A program made the translations under genes and the position numbers. The notes beneath the pieces are model-generated. The model was not told the DNA's origin, searched no databases, and saw only the letters and a program-made list of their open reading frames with translations. Below are positions 1 through 5,567 of a stretch of 5,717 nucleotides of DNA, piece after piece (positions within the stretch are counted from its first letter, which is position 1; every line of letters starts with the position of its first letter). The stretch comes from Micrococcales bacterium (GTDB taxonomy: Bacteria > Actinomycetota > Actinomycetes > Actinomycetales > Dermatophilaceae), in assembly GCA_030537915.1 (NCBI GenBank), contig JAUNUZ010000174.1:1-5717 (forward strand). The letters are read 5' to 3'.

Positions 1-1175
1 CACGTGTTGAGGGCGTCGGAGGCCGCGAGTCGTCGCTGCACGGGCACGAAGGCCGTCGCCAGATCGCCCTGATAGGCGACGAAGAGCAACCCGGCGTCAT
101 CCTGCCCGCGTTCGTCGCGCCCATCGTCATAGGAGTAGCCACGCCGCAACATCCGCTCTGCGCCGACCCGGGCCTGAGCTCGCGCGGCGTGCGCGCTCGG
201 CAGCACGATATCGAAGCCGTCCGCGTCCCTGGCTTGTCGATCCACCGGTGTGAACTCGCTGGTCCCGGCAGGTGAGCTGAGGGGGCTGCCGTCGAGGCGT
301 CGACCGAACGCGGCCTCCTTCGTCATCGTGTCGATGTCGTCCCAGCGATCGAGATCCAGGCGCACGCGGCGCAGCACGACCTGGGAGCCTCCCCGCCACG
401 GGCCGGGGCCCGAAGACCACGCCACCTGGGCGCGTTGCTCCAGGTCGCGCTCGTTGGCCGACCCGTCGCGCAATCCGAGCAGATTGCGAGGCGAGGCGCC
501 CACCGCATCGCTGCCGCGCGCGGTGACGAAGCCGGTCTGCACCCAGCGCACCGAGGCGATCGTCGCGGCGTCACGGATGAGTCGTCGGCGCGCATAGGCG
601 AGCGAGGTCGGGTCGTCCGAGCACACCTGCAGGAGCAGGTGAGTCTGCCCCCAGCGCTCCTGAAGCCGGTCCGTGGTGAAGGCGGGCAGCGAGCGGACCG
701 CGGCAGGGCAGCGGTCCGGCCGCTTCGCCGCCGCACAGAGGCCGGGCCCGAAGCCGAACGTCACGCTGAGCCGCGCAGGAGTCTGTGCCGGCACGGCTTC
801 GAGGGCTCCGAGCGGCTGCCGCCCGGAGCACAACCGCGCCGCATCGTCACTGAGCATCCGGAGCAGGTGCAGGACCTGCGTGCGAGTGGCGCCAGGCGGC
901 AGATCGAGGCCGATGAAGCTGCCGTGCGCCTGCTGCGGCGTGAGGATGCCTCCCTGATGCCGGCCGTAGAAAGGGACCTGCTCCGGGCCATAAGCGTTCT
1001 GCCGGCCGATCGGCCCAGCCACGCCCGGCCCAGCCACGTCCGTCGCGAGACCCGATCCGGACGAGGCGTCGTCGGGCCCGCGGGTACATCCCGTGAGGAT
1101 GCCGCCCGCGAGCCCGCCCGCCAGGGCCGCCGATCCGCCCAACACGGTCCGTCGACTCGGTCGGGCCGGAGTCAT
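1..1175 (-). CDS. efeB: EfeB-like DyP-type haem peroxidase, Tat-exported putative lipoprotein (3' end outside window)
   Basis: The visible 391 residues match the EfeB branch of dye-decolorising peroxidases, which bind haem b and use H2O2. EfeB homologues act outside the membrane, commonly in iron uptake. Family marks are the GRHQGGILTPQQA block (71-83), the GxxDG motif as GLRDG (234-238; catalytic Asp237), the proximal haem-ligand His329 in LPSAHAARA, and the distal arginine in RRGYSYDDG (344-352). Near the edge, LLFVAYQGDLATAFVPVQ is also typical. The N-terminus has a twin-arginine signal (SRRTVLGG, 7-14) followed by LTGC (27-30), so a Tat-exported lipoprotein is inferred. E. coli EfeB is 423 aa, so roughly 30 residues are probably missing. 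The ATG overlaps the stop of the upstream PCuAC remnant (ATGA) and has no clear Shine-Dalgarno, implying translational coupling. No efeU or efeO is visible. Peroxidase assignment is firm; the natural substrate is not known. Confidence 0.93.
   Translation of the reverse strand, partial: MTPARPSRRTVLGGSAALAGGLAGGILTGCTRGPDDASSGSGLATDVAGPGVAGPIGRQNAYGPEQVPFYGRHQGGILTPQQAHGSFIGLDLPPGATRTQVLHLLRMLSDDAARLCSGRQPLGALEAVPAQTPARLSVTFGFGPGLCAAAKRPDRCPAAVRSLPAFTTDRLQERWGQTHLLLQVCSDDPTSLAYARRRLIRDAATIASVRWVQTGFVTARGSDAVGASPRNLLGLRDGSANERDLEQRAQVAWSSGPGPWRGGSQVVLRRVRLDLDRWDDIDTMTKEAAFGRRLDGSPLSSPAGTSEFTPVDRQARDADGFDIVLPSAHAARAQARVGAERMLRRGYSYDDGRDERGQDDAGLLFVAYQGDLATAFVPVQRRLAASDALNT
1011..1038 (-). repeat. 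Short in-frame direct repeat in the DyP linker
   Basis: A 13-base unit (CGGCCCAGCCACG on the plus strand) occurs at 1011-1023 and again at 1026-1038, a period of 15 bases. On the coding strand it gives VAGPG-VAGPI at residues 47-56, in the low-complexity linker between the lipobox cysteine and the peroxidase domain. The period is a multiple of three, so the frame is kept. It is probably a slippage duplication in a flexible tether. Confidence 0.6.
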
Positions 1176-1436
1176 GGGCGACTGCTCATTCTGCCCATGC
1201 CCGCGGAGGGGGCCGCCGCGCTACCGTCCGAGTGGTAGGGCTCGTTGGCGCCGGTGAAGGGCTTGGCGACAGCCTCAAAGCGGACCCTCGGAACCGTCGG
1301 CCAGCGCCGACGTCACGATCACGGGGGTGCCGCCGGTCAGCGGTCGTGTCATCGCCATGGCCATGATGTGGTCGCCGCCGGGGGCCAGGGTGAGGGTCCC
1401 GTGGGCGGGGATCGTGAAGCGCGGCGCGGTGCCGGA
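1172..1436 (-). pseudogene. Remnant of a PCuAC-type copper chaperone (C-terminal third, frameshifted)
   Basis: The minus strand reads PRFTIPAHGTLTLAPGGDHIMAMAM and onward to IVTSALADGSE. This is the C-terminal part of PCuAC (DUF461) proteins, which carry Cu(I) in the periplasm or outside the membrane. The reading frame stops at 1275. The family ending VRFEAVAKPFTGANEPYHSDG then appears in another frame and runs to a TGA at 1174-1172. Removing one G from the GGG at 1285-1287 restores a continuous DGSEVRFEAVAKPF. Only the final HxM copper-binding pair (in GGDHIMAM) is present. The signal peptide and the upstream half of the barrel, with the other Met and His ligands, are absent. The remnant joins directly to the tail of the preceding membrane-protein gene. 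Its stop overlaps the DyP start. Sequencing or assembly error cannot be excluded, but as read it cannot make a working chaperone. Confidence 0.75.
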
Positions 1437-1965
1437 GCGCGACCGGCGAGCGCGACGCGCCAACCCCGCCAACGCTCGACGAGGCGCCAGAGCCAGCCCT
1501 CGGCGTGCGCCATCAAGACGACGCAGACGATGGTTGCCACGAGGTGTGCCGCGAGCATGAGGGGAGTGATCCCAAGGTCTGGAGCAGGGATCGGCGCGAT
1601 CGATCCGCCGGGCGCCAGCGAAGACACACCAGGTGTAGCCCGTGGTGGGTCGCCCCGGAGGTGAAGGCCCCAGGATGCGCCGCCATCGGTCTCGTCGAAG
1701 CCGTCGCGGGTGAGCCGGTCAGGTGAAAGAAGACGTGCAACCCCGCCTGCAAGGCCCCGAGCGCGACGACGAGCACCCCGAAGCGGCACCGGCGCGTGGT
1801 CAGGAGCGCGGCGCCGAGCCCGACGGGGCCGGCCGCGACGAGGATCGCGCCCAACGACGGCAGGCAGCCGCCTGCCAGTTGGTGCGCGCCTATCGAGAGC
1901 GCGAGGGCGGTCGCCGCGAATACGCTGGTGCGTGCCAGTCGGACGGCGCCATGCCCCGGGTGCAT
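1437..1965 (-). pseudogene. Small multi-pass membrane protein, frame-broken
   Basis: From ATG 1965 the frame reads MHPGHGAVRLARTSV and then three hydrophobic segments at about residues 13-30, 36-56 and 62-82, the last ending HVFFHLTGSPAT. Beyond that the frame loses membrane-protein character. A fourth segment, DLGITPLMLAAHLVATIVC plus VVLMAHAEGWLWRLVERW, appears in a different frame at about 1574-1460. The switch lies roughly between 1700 and 1580 and equals one lost base or two gained. The layout (His-bearing N-terminus, GAHQLAGG, a C-terminal helix followed by an Arg/Pro/Ala-rich tail) resembles small uncharacterised actinobacterial membrane proteins found next to PCuAC genes. That is recollection and not a search. 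The start lies 28 bp after the DUF4439 stop and has no strong Shine-Dalgarno. Function unknown; a link to copper handling is inferred only from the neighbour. The 3' boundary is arbitrary because it merges into the PCuAC remnant. Confidence 0.65.
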
Positions 1966-1993
1966 GATCGCAGCGTAGTGGCCGCGGTCCAGC

Positions 1994-3061
1994 TCAACCG
2001 CCGGGTACGGCTCGCGGCGGAGCGCCCCACGTGCCGCGCCAGAACTCGGCCTCCCGAGCCCAGCCGAGCAGACCGGCGATCGCCGCGGCGAGATCCGCGC
2101 CTTCGGCGTCCGGCCGCGTGGTGCCATCGGCCCGCGCCACCTGCGCCCGCGGGCCCGCGTCTGCGGCCTGTGGGAGCCGACCGATCATACGCAGGTAGGC
2201 GTCGGCCAGGTCGCTGAGCAGGTCGCGGGCCAGCGCCTGGGCTGCAGGCGCAGTGTCGATGGGCCCGGGCAAGGTATAACCCAATCGCGGGGCCGGCGCG
2301 CTCGAACCGGCCGCCTGCACGAGGACCTGGCGTTGGCGCTGGACGCTCGTGAGCGAAAGGCGAGCCACCTTCGCCAGCGGGGCCCGGGCGACGACGACTA
2401 CGGCCGTCGCGACCTCCAGCCCGTAGAGGACGGGATGAACGACACCCAGGAGCTCGGCCGCCTCCTCCGGCGAGGCCGGCTGGGGGGAGCGCGGTCCGGC
2501 CAGGGCCGGGGCGCCCAGCAGCCGTGCGGCCTGGGCGCGGCCCACGAGACACCCTGCGAGCAGCGATCGATCGGCCGCCGGCGTGCTCGCAAGTTGTGAG
2601 CCGGCGATGCCTGCGCGCTCCGCCGCGAGGAGAACGTCCTGGAGCCCGGTGCCGCCACCAGCGGACCGCGCGGTGGGTGCCGGCGTCGACCCGGGGGAGG
2701 CCGCGCTAGGGGTGGGCACAGTCTCGTGCACCTCGCGCAGGCGTGCCTCGAGAGCATCGATCTGCACCGCGTGCAGCTGGACCAGCGTCCGCGCGAGCGC
2801 TGGACCGCCCGCGCGACTCCAGTCCTGCGCGCCCTCTTGGGCGACGCGGCAGCGCGCCAGCTCGGCCCGCAGTGCGTCTGCACCGGGATAGGGCCGCGCT
2901 GCCGGGAGCAGCGGCACGCTCGGGGCGGACCGCTCAAGCCGCAGCCCACACCCGCCGAGGATGCCGCCGACCGCCAGGGCACCGAGCAGTACGCCGCCAC
3001 GCAGGGCCTTGCGCCGACAGATGCCACCGGCCTCGTCGACAGCAGTGGAATGCAGGGGCAT
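1994..3061 (-). CDS. DUF4439 ferritin-like putative lipoprotein
   Basis: A 355-residue protein. Its N-terminus has two adjacent arginines (Arg16-Arg17), a hydrophobic stretch (about 22-36) and a lipobox LGGC (35-38), so it is probably an exported lipoprotein, possibly by the Tat route. Residues 39-50 (GLRLERSAPSVP) are the usual segment after the cysteine in this family. The C-terminal part from about 200 is helical. It includes AAELLGVVHPVLYGLE, a helix around 236-252, GYTLPGPIDTAPAAQALARD (261-280) and a final helix with EFWRGTW, matching the ferritin-like DUF4439 domain. A middle Pro/Ser/Thr/Ala-rich stretch (115-137) is a linker. Members are often encoded divergently next to rimP in Actinomycetes. 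No di-iron ExxH pattern is obvious, so metal binding is unproven. ATG 3061 is chosen because the signal sequence follows; GAGGG abuts it, closer than an ideal Shine-Dalgarno. The frame stays open upstream, but those residues look like intergenic translation. Confidence 0.85.
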   Translation of the reverse strand: MPLHSTAVDEAGGICRRKALRGGVLLGALAVGGILGGCGLRLERSAPSVPLLPAARPYPGADALRAELARCRVAQEGAQDWSRAGGPALARTLVQLHAVQIDALEARLREVHETVPTPSAASPGSTPAPTARSAGGGTGLQDVLLAAERAGIAGSQLASTPAADRSLLAGCLVGRAQAARLLGAPALAGPRSPQPASPEEAAELLGVVHPVLYGLEVATAVVVVARAPLAKVARLSLTSVQRQRQVLVQAAGSSAPAPRLGYTLPGPIDTAPAAQALARDLLSDLADAYLRMIGRLPQAADAGPRAQVARADGTTRPDAEGADLAAAIAGLLGWAREAEFWRGTWGAPPRAVPGG

Positions 3062-3177
3062 CCCTCGATGATGACCGATCGCGGCGACAGTCGGCGGGAG
3101 GCCCCCGGTGTCTGCGAGATTCCGGCCGAGCAGGGGCCCAGCCTGGCCGCTGGGGTCCCGGCCGTCGCCCGACTGAC

Positions 3178-3190
3178 TAGAGTGGGCGGC
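3178..3190 (+). promoter_or_regulatory. Candidate rimP promoter (-10 element)
   Basis: TAGAGT at 3178-3183 fits the actinobacterial TANNNT -10 pattern and is preceded by TGAC. Transcription would start near 3190, about 65 bases before the rimP ATG. No convincing -35 hexamer lies 16-18 bases upstream, which is common in high-GC Actinomycetes. The region lies between divergent genes, so a promoter for the rimP operon is expected here. Confidence 0.45.
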
Positions 3191-3196
3191 GTGCCA

Positions 3197-3222
3197 CGCG
3201 GCGCGCGTTTTGTCGCGCCGCG
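3197..3222 (+). other. Hairpin in the rimP 5' leader
   Basis: CGCGGCGCG (3197-3205) pairs perfectly with CGCGCCGCG (3214-3222) around an 8-base loop, CGTTTTGT. This gives a 9-bp, all G-C stem. It lies just after the candidate start site and 20 bases before the rimP Shine-Dalgarno. No T-run follows the stem, so a simple intrinsic terminator is unlikely. A smaller overlapping inverted repeat, GCGTG-C-CACGC (3189-3199), shares its 3' arm with the first bases of this stem, so the two could not form fully together. Confidence 0.5.
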
Positions 3223-3255
3223 CGAAATCATTCAAGAACAATAGGAGGCGGGTCC

Positions 3256-3816
3256 ATGAGTGCCGCGGATCGAGACCTCGAAGGCCGGGTGCGCCGCGAC
3301 GCCCAGACGGCCGTTACCGCGCTCGGTCTTCTCATCGATCACCTGAGCATCTCCCGTGCGGGCAAGCGCAGTCTCGTGCGGATCGCAGTGGACGACGACC
3401 TGTCCGGCCTCCCCGCTGGGGACGAGGCCACCCCGGTGCCCCCGGTCACCCTCGACGCGGTCGCGGAGGCCACTGCCAGGATCGGCGCAGCCCTGGACGA
3501 TTCGGATGTCCTGGGGCAATCGCCCTACGTCCTGGAGGTGACGTCCCCGGGGACCTCGAGCCCGCTCTCGCTGCCCCGCCACTTCCGCCGCAATGTCGGG
3601 CGACTCGTGCGCCTGTCGCTGGCCGACGACACCGAGGTGACGGGTCGGATCGTGCGCGCGGACGGCTCCCAGCTGGTGATCGGGGCCCCGGCGGACCAGG
3701 CACGCGCTGCGGAGCGGGTCATCCCCTACGTCCACATCAGGCGGGCGGGTGTGCAGGTGGAGTTCACGCACGCGCAGGAGAACGCCCACGAGCCGCATGA
3801 CGATCAGGAGGACTGA
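3256..3816 (+). CDS. rimP: Ribosome maturation factor RimP
   Basis: This 186-residue protein is RimP, which assists 30S subunit assembly in the cytoplasm. The N-terminal alpha/beta domain (about 10-105) has the actinobacterial run [17 protein letters not shown] and the family signature [11 protein letters not shown] (94-104). It is followed by [12 protein letters not shown], which opens the SH3/Sm-like C-terminal domain (about 109-172). Length is normal for the family. The tail (173-186) is acidic and His-rich and probably disordered. A strong Shine-Dalgarno AGGAGG (3243-3248) lies 7 bases before the ATG, which fixes the start. The stop TGA shares its last base with the nusA ATG (TGATG), so the two are translationally coupled. 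It is the first gene of the nusA-ylxR-infB cluster. Confidence 0.96.
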   Translation: MSAADRDLEGRVRRDAQTAVTALGLLIDHLSISRAGKRSLVRIAVDDDLSGLPAGDEATPVPPVTLDAVAEATARIGAALDDSDVLGQSPYVLEVTSPGTSSPLSLPRHFRRNVGRLVRLSLADDTEVTGRIVRADGSQLVIGAPADQARAAERVIPYVHIRRAGVQVEFTHAQENAHEPHDDQED

Positions 3817-4904
3817 TGGATATCGATCTGGCGGCGCTGCGTGCGCTGGAGCGTGAGCGGGACGTGCCGCTCGAGGTGATCGTGCCCGCGATCGAGCAAG
3901 CGCTCCTGCTCGCCTACCACCGCACCGAGGGCTACCACCGACAATCCCGCGTCGAGCTCGATCGCAAGACCGGCCACGTCGTCGTGTGGGCCCGTGAAGA
4001 CGGCGAGGTCGGTGAGGACGGCGCCCGAGGTGAGCCCGGGCCCGAGTTCGATGACACCCCTGACGGTTTCGGTCGCGTCGCGGCATCGACGGCACGCCAG
4101 GTCATCCTGCAGCGCTTGCGCGACCTCGAGGACGAGGCGGTGCTCGGCGACTTCAAGGGCCGCGAGGGAGACATCGTCACCGGCGTCATCCAGCAGAGTC
4201 AGGGCCGCGGCGTGCTCGTCGATTTCGGAACCGTCGAGGGCATGCTTCCCGCGGCCGAGCAGGTCCCGGGAGAGCGTTACCTGCACGGTGAGCGGCTGCG
4301 CTGCTATGTCGTCTCGGTCAAGCGCGGTGCCCACGGCCCCCAGATCGGGCTGTCGCGAACCCATCCCAACCTCGTGCGCAAGCTCTTCGCCCTCGAGGTC
4401 CCCGAAATCGCGGAGGGCGCCGTGGAGATCGCGGCGCTGGCCCGAGAGGCCGGGCACCGCACGAAGATCGCGGTCCACTCCACCGTGCCCAACGTCAATG
4501 CCAAGGGCGCCTGTATCGGGCCGATGGGACAGCGGGTGCGGGCCGTCATGGCCGAGCTGCGCGGGGAGAAGATCGACATCGTCGACTACTCACCGGATCC
4601 GGCCACCTTCGTCGCCGCAGCGTTGTCCCCGGCGCGAGTGTCCTCGGTCGAGGTGGTCGACGCAACCGCGCGCGCGGCGAGGGTCGTCGTGCCGGACTAC
4701 CAACTCTCGCTCGCCATCGGCAAGGAGGGGCAGAACGCTCGGCTCGCCGCCAAACTCACTGGGTGGCGCATCGACATCCGTCCCGACACCGAGGCTGCGG
4801 GTGGCCACGGTGGTCGTGTCGGTCCGGCCGGTCGTGTCGGTCAGGGCGGCCAAGGCGTGTCCCAGGCTCAGCCGAGTGGCGCGACAGGGCGATCGGGGCG
4901 CTAG
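3816..4904 (+). CDS. nusA: Transcription termination/antitermination factor NusA
   Basis: This 362-residue protein is NusA, which binds RNA polymerase and nascent RNA and modulates pausing, termination and antitermination. Domains in order: an N-terminal polymerase-binding domain (about 1-105, starting [16 protein letters not shown] and containing EQALLLAY); an S1 domain (about 114-181, [21 protein letters not shown] to IGLSRTHP); KH1 with the GXXG loop as IGPMGQR (234-240) after HRTKIAV; and KH2 with [21 protein letters not shown] (301-321). There are no C-terminal acidic repeats of the gammaproteobacterial kind, as usual in Actinomycetes. The tail (328-362) is rich in Gly, Arg and Gln, with a short duplication. 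An AGGAGG Shine-Dalgarno (3806-3811) lies inside the end of rimP, 4 bases before the ATG. All key motifs are intact. The stop TAG overlaps a promoter-like hexamer. Confidence 0.97.
   Translation: MDIDLAALRALERERDVPLEVIVPAIEQALLLAYHRTEGYHRQSRVELDRKTGHVVVWAREDGEVGEDGARGEPGPEFDDTPDGFGRVAASTARQVILQRLRDLEDEAVLGDFKGREGDIVTGVIQQSQGRGVLVDFGTVEGMLPAAEQVPGERYLHGERLRCYVVSVKRGAHGPQIGLSRTHPNLVRKLFALEVPEIAEGAVEIAALAREAGHRTKIAVHSTVPNVNAKGACIGPMGQRVRAVMAELRGEKIDIVDYSPDPATFVAAALSPARVSSVEVVDATARAARVVVPDYQLSLAIGKEGQNARLAAKLTGWRIDIRPDTEAAGGHGGRVGPAGRVGQGGQGVSQAQPSGATGRSGR
4812..4842 (+). repeat. In-frame duplication in the NusA C-terminal tail
   Basis: GGTCGTGTCGGTC occurs at 4812-4824 and 4830-4842 with an 18-base period. 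It encodes [12 protein letters not shown] (residues 333-344) in the disordered Gly/Arg-rich tail after KH2. The frame is preserved, so this looks like a recent six-residue duplication within a low-complexity tail. Confidence 0.6.
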
Positions 4905-4926
4905 GATAGAGGCCGACCGTTCGGTC
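4902..4926 (+). promoter_or_regulatory. Candidate internal promoter and palindrome downstream of nusA
   Basis: TAGGAT (4902-4907) matches the TANNNT -10 pattern and overlaps the nusA stop codon. The best -35-like element, GCGACA (4881-4886), sits only 15 bases upstream, so support is weak. Just downstream, GACCG-TT-CGGTC (4915-4926) is an inverted repeat placed about where transcription would begin. Short GACCG/CGGTC palindromes are seen in operators of TetR-family repressors. A separate promoter for ylxR-infB with a nearby operator is an inference; no regulator gene is visible. Confidence 0.35.
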
Positions 4927-5077
4927 ATGCTGCTTGCTGTCCCAGCTCACGTTGGGTAACAACACGTTCGACCAGTTCCCGCTCGGCAGGCGGGTACGTC
5001 GGCCTGGTCGGGTCCTGGTCGTGGTTGCGCCTAGTCCGGCTCAACCCCTCGTAGACCCGATCCGAGAGACGATCCCG
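4927..5077 (+). other. Non-coding stretch before ylxR
   Basis: Together with the preceding promoter-like site, this forms a 173-bp gap between nusA and ylxR, long for this cluster where genes usually abut. It contains a possible 10-codon frame (4927-4959, MLLAVPAHVG) starting beside the palindrome, with no properly spaced Shine-Dalgarno. It also contains a weak hairpin, CCCGC/GCGGG (4978-4982 with 4990-4994). The ylxR frame stays open back through most of the stretch, but the translation does not resemble the family. I see no RNA gene. Confidence 0.4.
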
Positions 5078-5410
5078 ATGTCGCCGATCCGCACGTGTGT
5101 GGGCTGCCGTCGTCGTGCCGAACAGTCTGAGTTGCTGCGTGTCGTCGCCGACCTCGCACCGGTGCAGGATCCCCCACCTGGTGGGCCCCGCACCGGCCGT
5201 CGTCTGCGACTTGATTTGAGCCGTCGCCTGCCTGGGCGGGGCGCTTGGCTCCATCCGGAGCCGCGGTGCTTCGAGCAAGCGGTGCGGCGCCGGGCTTTCG
5301 GCCGAGCGCTCCGCCTCAGTGCGGAGTTTTCGGCGCAGAGCGTCCAGGCGTATGTCGAGCGGTTTGCCGAGCAAGTGCACGAAACGCAGGACACGCAGAA
5401 TCTGCTGTGA
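5078..5410 (+). CDS. ylxR: YlxR/RnpM family RNA-binding protein (DUF448)
   Basis: A 110-residue basic protein of the YlxR family, encoded between nusA and infB in most Gram-positive bacteria. B. subtilis YlxR (RnpM) has been reported to bind RNase P RNA and modulate RNase P activity; the role in Actinomycetes is less clear. Signatures are MSPIRTCVGCRRRA (1-14), LLRVV (19-23), PGRGAWLHPEPRCFEQAV (52-69) and RRAFGRALRL (71-80). The strand-turn-helix core is complete. The tail from about 82 is a helix of variable sequence. ATG 5078 is chosen because the family normally begins only a few residues before RTCVGCR. A GAGAGA (5064-5069) upstream is a modest Shine-Dalgarno. Residues 26-42 form a Pro/Gly-rich loop between the two signatures, longer than in compact homologues but not disruptive. 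Confidence 0.93.
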   Translation: MSPIRTCVGCRRRAEQSELLRVVADLAPVQDPPPGGPRTGRRLRLDLSRRLPGRGAWLHPEPRCFEQAVRRRAFGRALRLSAEFSAQSVQAYVERFAEQVHETQDTQNLL

Positions 5411-5442
5411 GCCGCCGGCTCCGAGCAGCGCACCACATCCAT

Positions 5443-5515
5443 GTGAGACCGAAAGCGGGTTTGACGCTGATGAGCACCCGATGAGTACTCAGCGATGAGC
5501 AACACCCTGCACTGA
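5443..5515 (+). promoter_or_regulatory. Chain of tiny overlapping reading frames in the infB leader
   Basis: Three minimal frames follow each other, each starting in the stop of the previous one through an ATGA overlap: MSTR* (5470-5484), MSTQR* (5481-5498) and MSNTLH* (5495-5515). All begin ATG-AGY-AMY, and the first two end in CGA-TGA. A GTG at 5443 reads 13 codons (VRPKAGLTL then MSTR) into the first stop, and it overlaps a start-stop ATGTGA at 5441-5446. TGAGTACTCA (5482-5491) is a perfect palindrome at the second unit. None has a strong Shine-Dalgarno except by coupling. No protein of useful length is encoded, so a leader role ahead of infB is inferred, not shown. Confidence 0.5.
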
Positions 5516-5517
5516 CA

Positions 5518-5553
5518 ACGGTCCACTGTCGTGACTTCGACAGCCCGGACCGT
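5518..5553 (+). promoter_or_regulatory. Hairpin just upstream of the infB ribosome-binding site
   Basis: ACGGTCC (5518-5524) pairs with GGACCGT (5547-5553). Inside it, CTGTCG (5526-5531) pairs with CGACAG (5538-5543) around a TGACTT loop. This gives 13 base pairs interrupted by an A/CCC internal loop. The structure begins 2 bases after the last tiny frame ends and finishes 4 bases before the GAGGAG Shine-Dalgarno (5558-5563). There is no T-run, so it is not a standard intrinsic terminator. Its position suits control of ribosome access or mRNA stability. Confidence 0.6.
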
Positions 5554-5567
5554 AGACGAGGAGAAAA

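Noticed and set aside
435..1238. Long plus-strand frame opposite the DyP gene (267 codons)
   Set aside because: The minus strand encodes a clear peroxidase with all motifs; the plus-strand product is low-complexity Arg/Ala/Gly typical of a shadow frame.
3062..3241. N-terminal extension of the DUF4439 lipoprotein to 3241
   Set aside because: The frame is open but adds 60 residues ahead of the signal sequence, which would spoil export, and it crosses the predicted rimP promoter and leader hairpin.
3232..4095. Long open frame antisense to rimP and the start of nusA (287 codons)
   Set aside because: It lies entirely opposite two well-recognised genes, its translation is Arg/Pro/His-rich without family features, and long antisense frames are expected at this GC content.
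3994..4959. 321-codon frame overlapping nusA in another phase
   Set aside because: The translation is almost only Ser, Arg, Pro and Ala, while the NusA frame carries complete S1 and KH domains.
4927..4959. Ten-codon frame MLLAVPAHVG after nusA as a leader peptide
   Set aside because: It has no suitably spaced Shine-Dalgarno, no repeated regulatory codons, and one such short frame is expected by chance.
4934..5077. Earlier start for YlxR
   Set aside because: The frame is open upstream, but the extra 48 residues do not look like the family, which begins close to RTCVGCR.
5461..5491. TTGACG at 5461-5466 as the -35 of an infB promoter
   Set aside because: No TANNNT hexamer lies 16-18 bases downstream; the nearest, TACTCA, is 19 bases away and poor.
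5518..5553. Intrinsic terminator between ylxR and infB
   Set aside because: The stem is strong but is followed by AGACGAGGAG and not a T-run, and it directly precedes the infB start.
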